6,633 nucleotides of DNA. It comes from Firmicutes bacterium UBA1535 (GTDB lineage: Bacteria; Bacillota; Clostridia; Tissierellales; Sedimentibacteraceae). Below the pieces are notes generated by a model, which was given only the letters and a program-made list of their open reading frames with translations, was not told the origin of the DNA and did not search any database. The position numbers and the translations under genes were made by a program. This document shows, piece after piece, positions 5,593 through 6,633 of this stretch. Every line of letters starts with the position of its first letter. Position 1 is the stretch's first letter. The DNA is taken from positions 5,686 through 12,318 of the forward strand of contig DCPV01000209.1 in assembly GCA_002323775.1 (NCBI GenBank). The letters run 5' to 3'.

Positions 5593-6633
5593 ATGATAAA
5601 GTATTTTAAATTGCCTGAGTATATGAGAGATGATAATTATATATTTTTAATAATTATTGCGATATTTACAGTAATATTTTTATTAAACAAGCTTTTTATA
5701 GTTGCTATCTTATCAGCTTTTGTCTTTTTGTTTAGCCTGCTTGCAAGCATCATAAAACATAATACGAGACAGAAAAATTTAAATAACTATATAGTAGATT
5801 TTACCAATAACATAGAAAATCTTTCTATAAGCTCATTGTTCAATTTTCCAATGCCTGTAACGATTATAGGCAATGATGGTAAGGTATGCTGGTACAACCT
5901 TAGATTTAGAGAGATAGTTGGCGATGATATCTTAATAGAAAAAATAGGAGAGATTTCATCTAACTTTTCAATGAAGATTTTAGAAGAAAACAATCAGGGA
6001 ACTCTTAACAATATTGAGCTGAGTCTTGAAAATAAGGTTTATAACGTTATGTACTCAAAGCTTGATGAGAAACAATTTTCGCAGGATGCGGCTTATATAC
6101 TCTATTGGGTGGACAACACTTCATTTAGAACAATAAAAAATAAGTACAATGATGAAAGACCAATTGTGCTTATAATCCAAATTGACAATTACGGTGAAAT
6201 TGCGGAAAAAATGGATAAGCTTATAAGAGCCTCCATGATAGCAGAAATAGAGAAAATACTAAATAAACATGCAAATGAAATGAATGGCTTTGTGCTAAAA
6301 TACGACTCTGACAGATTTATAATGCTTATAGAAAACAAGTATTTGGAGTCACTTGAGTCTAAAAAATTTACAATGCTTGAGGAAGTCAAGGAAATAAAAA
6401 GCTCAGGAGAATATTTCTTTACACTTAGTATAGGTGTAGGAGCATATGCAAAGACTATAGGACAGCTTATTGAAAATGCAAAGGGTGCGCTCGACATATC
6501 TCTTGGCAGAGGTGGAGATCAGGCAGTTGTAAAACGCATTAATTCCGTAAAATTTTATGGAGGAAAAAGCAAGGCTGTTGAAAAAAGAACAAAGGTTAAG
6601 GCCAGAATTATGTCCTTTGCTTTAAGGCAGATA
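5593..6633 (+). CDS. gdpP: GdpP, cyclic-di-AMP phosphodiesterase, N-terminal part (3' end outside window)
   Basis: The frame is open from ATG 5593 to the right edge, 347 codons; full-length family members run about 650-660 residues. Two transmembrane helices (about 16-31 and 34-54) are followed by a PAS-like domain (about 65-170, with FNFPMPVTIIGNDGKVCWYN) and a modified GGDEF domain (about 188-315). In the latter the signature loop reads YDSDRF (237-242) instead of GGDEF, as expected of this family, in which the domain is not a cyclic-di-GMP synthase and has weak ATPase activity in B. subtilis YybT. ISLGRGGDQAVVK (302-314) and FYGGKSKAVEKRTKVKAR (321-338) are typical of the passage into the DHH domain. 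The catalytic DHH/DHHA1 part, which hydrolyses cyclic-di-AMP to pApA, is not in view, so its integrity cannot be judged. Probably cotranscribed with the DUF2232 gene; rplI usually follows in Firmicutes. Confidence 0.95.
   Translation, partial: MIKYFKLPEYMRDDNYIFLIIIAIFTVIFLLNKLFIVAILSAFVFLFSLLASIIKHNTRQKNLNNYIVDFTNNIENLSISSLFNFPMPVTIIGNDGKVCWYNLRFREIVGDDILIEKIGEISSNFSMKILEENNQGTLNNIELSLENKVYNVMYSKLDEKQFSQDAAYILYWVDNTSFRTIKNKYNDERPIVLIIQIDNYGEIAEKMDKLIRASMIAEIEKILNKHANEMNGFVLKYDSDRFIMLIENKYLESLESKKFTMLEEVKEIKSSGEYFFTLSIGVGAYAKTIGQLIENAKGALDISLGRGGDQAVVKRINSVKFYGGKSKAVEKRTKVKARIMSFALRQI

Noticed and set aside
5787..6497. Open frames on the complementary strand inside gdpP
   Set aside because: They are shadows of the gdpP coding frame, with no ribosome binding site or domain.

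Overview
The window is AT-rich and reads as an ordinary chromosomal stretch of a low-GC Gram-positive bacterium, most likely in the Clostridia. The evidence is an S-layer-homology (SLH) surface protein, a secreted S41 peptidase with a peptidoglycan-binding tail, a DUF2232 (YybS-like) gene followed by gdpP, strong AGGAG-type ribosome binding sites, and heavy use of ATA and AGA codons. Genus cannot be decided from this sequence.

Layout: positions 1-2722 (+) hold the 3' part of a long cell-surface protein gene whose start lies left of the window. It encodes alternating short beta-solenoid-like repeats, an Ig-like and an Fn3-like module, a clostridial pre-SLH region and three C-terminal SLH domains. 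Positions 2723-2885 hold a weak hairpin and then a near-perfect long hairpin flanked by A and T tracts, which can terminate this gene and the convergent gene on its right. Positions 2886-4295 (-) encode a 469-residue exported S41 C-terminal-processing peptidase (signal peptide, PDZ, Ser/Lys/Gln active site, PG-binding domain). Positions 4296-4540 are a divergent control region with one good sigma-A-type promoter on each strand and several small repeats. Positions 4541-5485 (+) encode a DUF2232 polytopic membrane protein. Positions 5593-6633 (+) encode the N-terminal 347 residues of GdpP, the membrane-bound cyclic-di-AMP phosphodiesterase; its catalytic DHH/DHHA1 part lies beyond the right edge.

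How they fit together: the DUF2232-gdpP pair is a conserved Firmicutes arrangement, usually followed by rplI and a replicative helicase gene, and is probably one transcript from the promoter at 4478-4506. GdpP links it to cyclic-di-AMP control of osmotic and cell-wall homeostasis. The peptidase and the SLH protein both act outside the membrane on or near the wall, but they are convergent and nothing here shows that they work together. I see no tRNA, rRNA, CRISPR array, transposase or phage gene. I do not see an undescribed system; the most useful observations are the repeat architecture of the surface protein, the shared terminator, the corrected DUF2232 start and the compact divergent promoter region.
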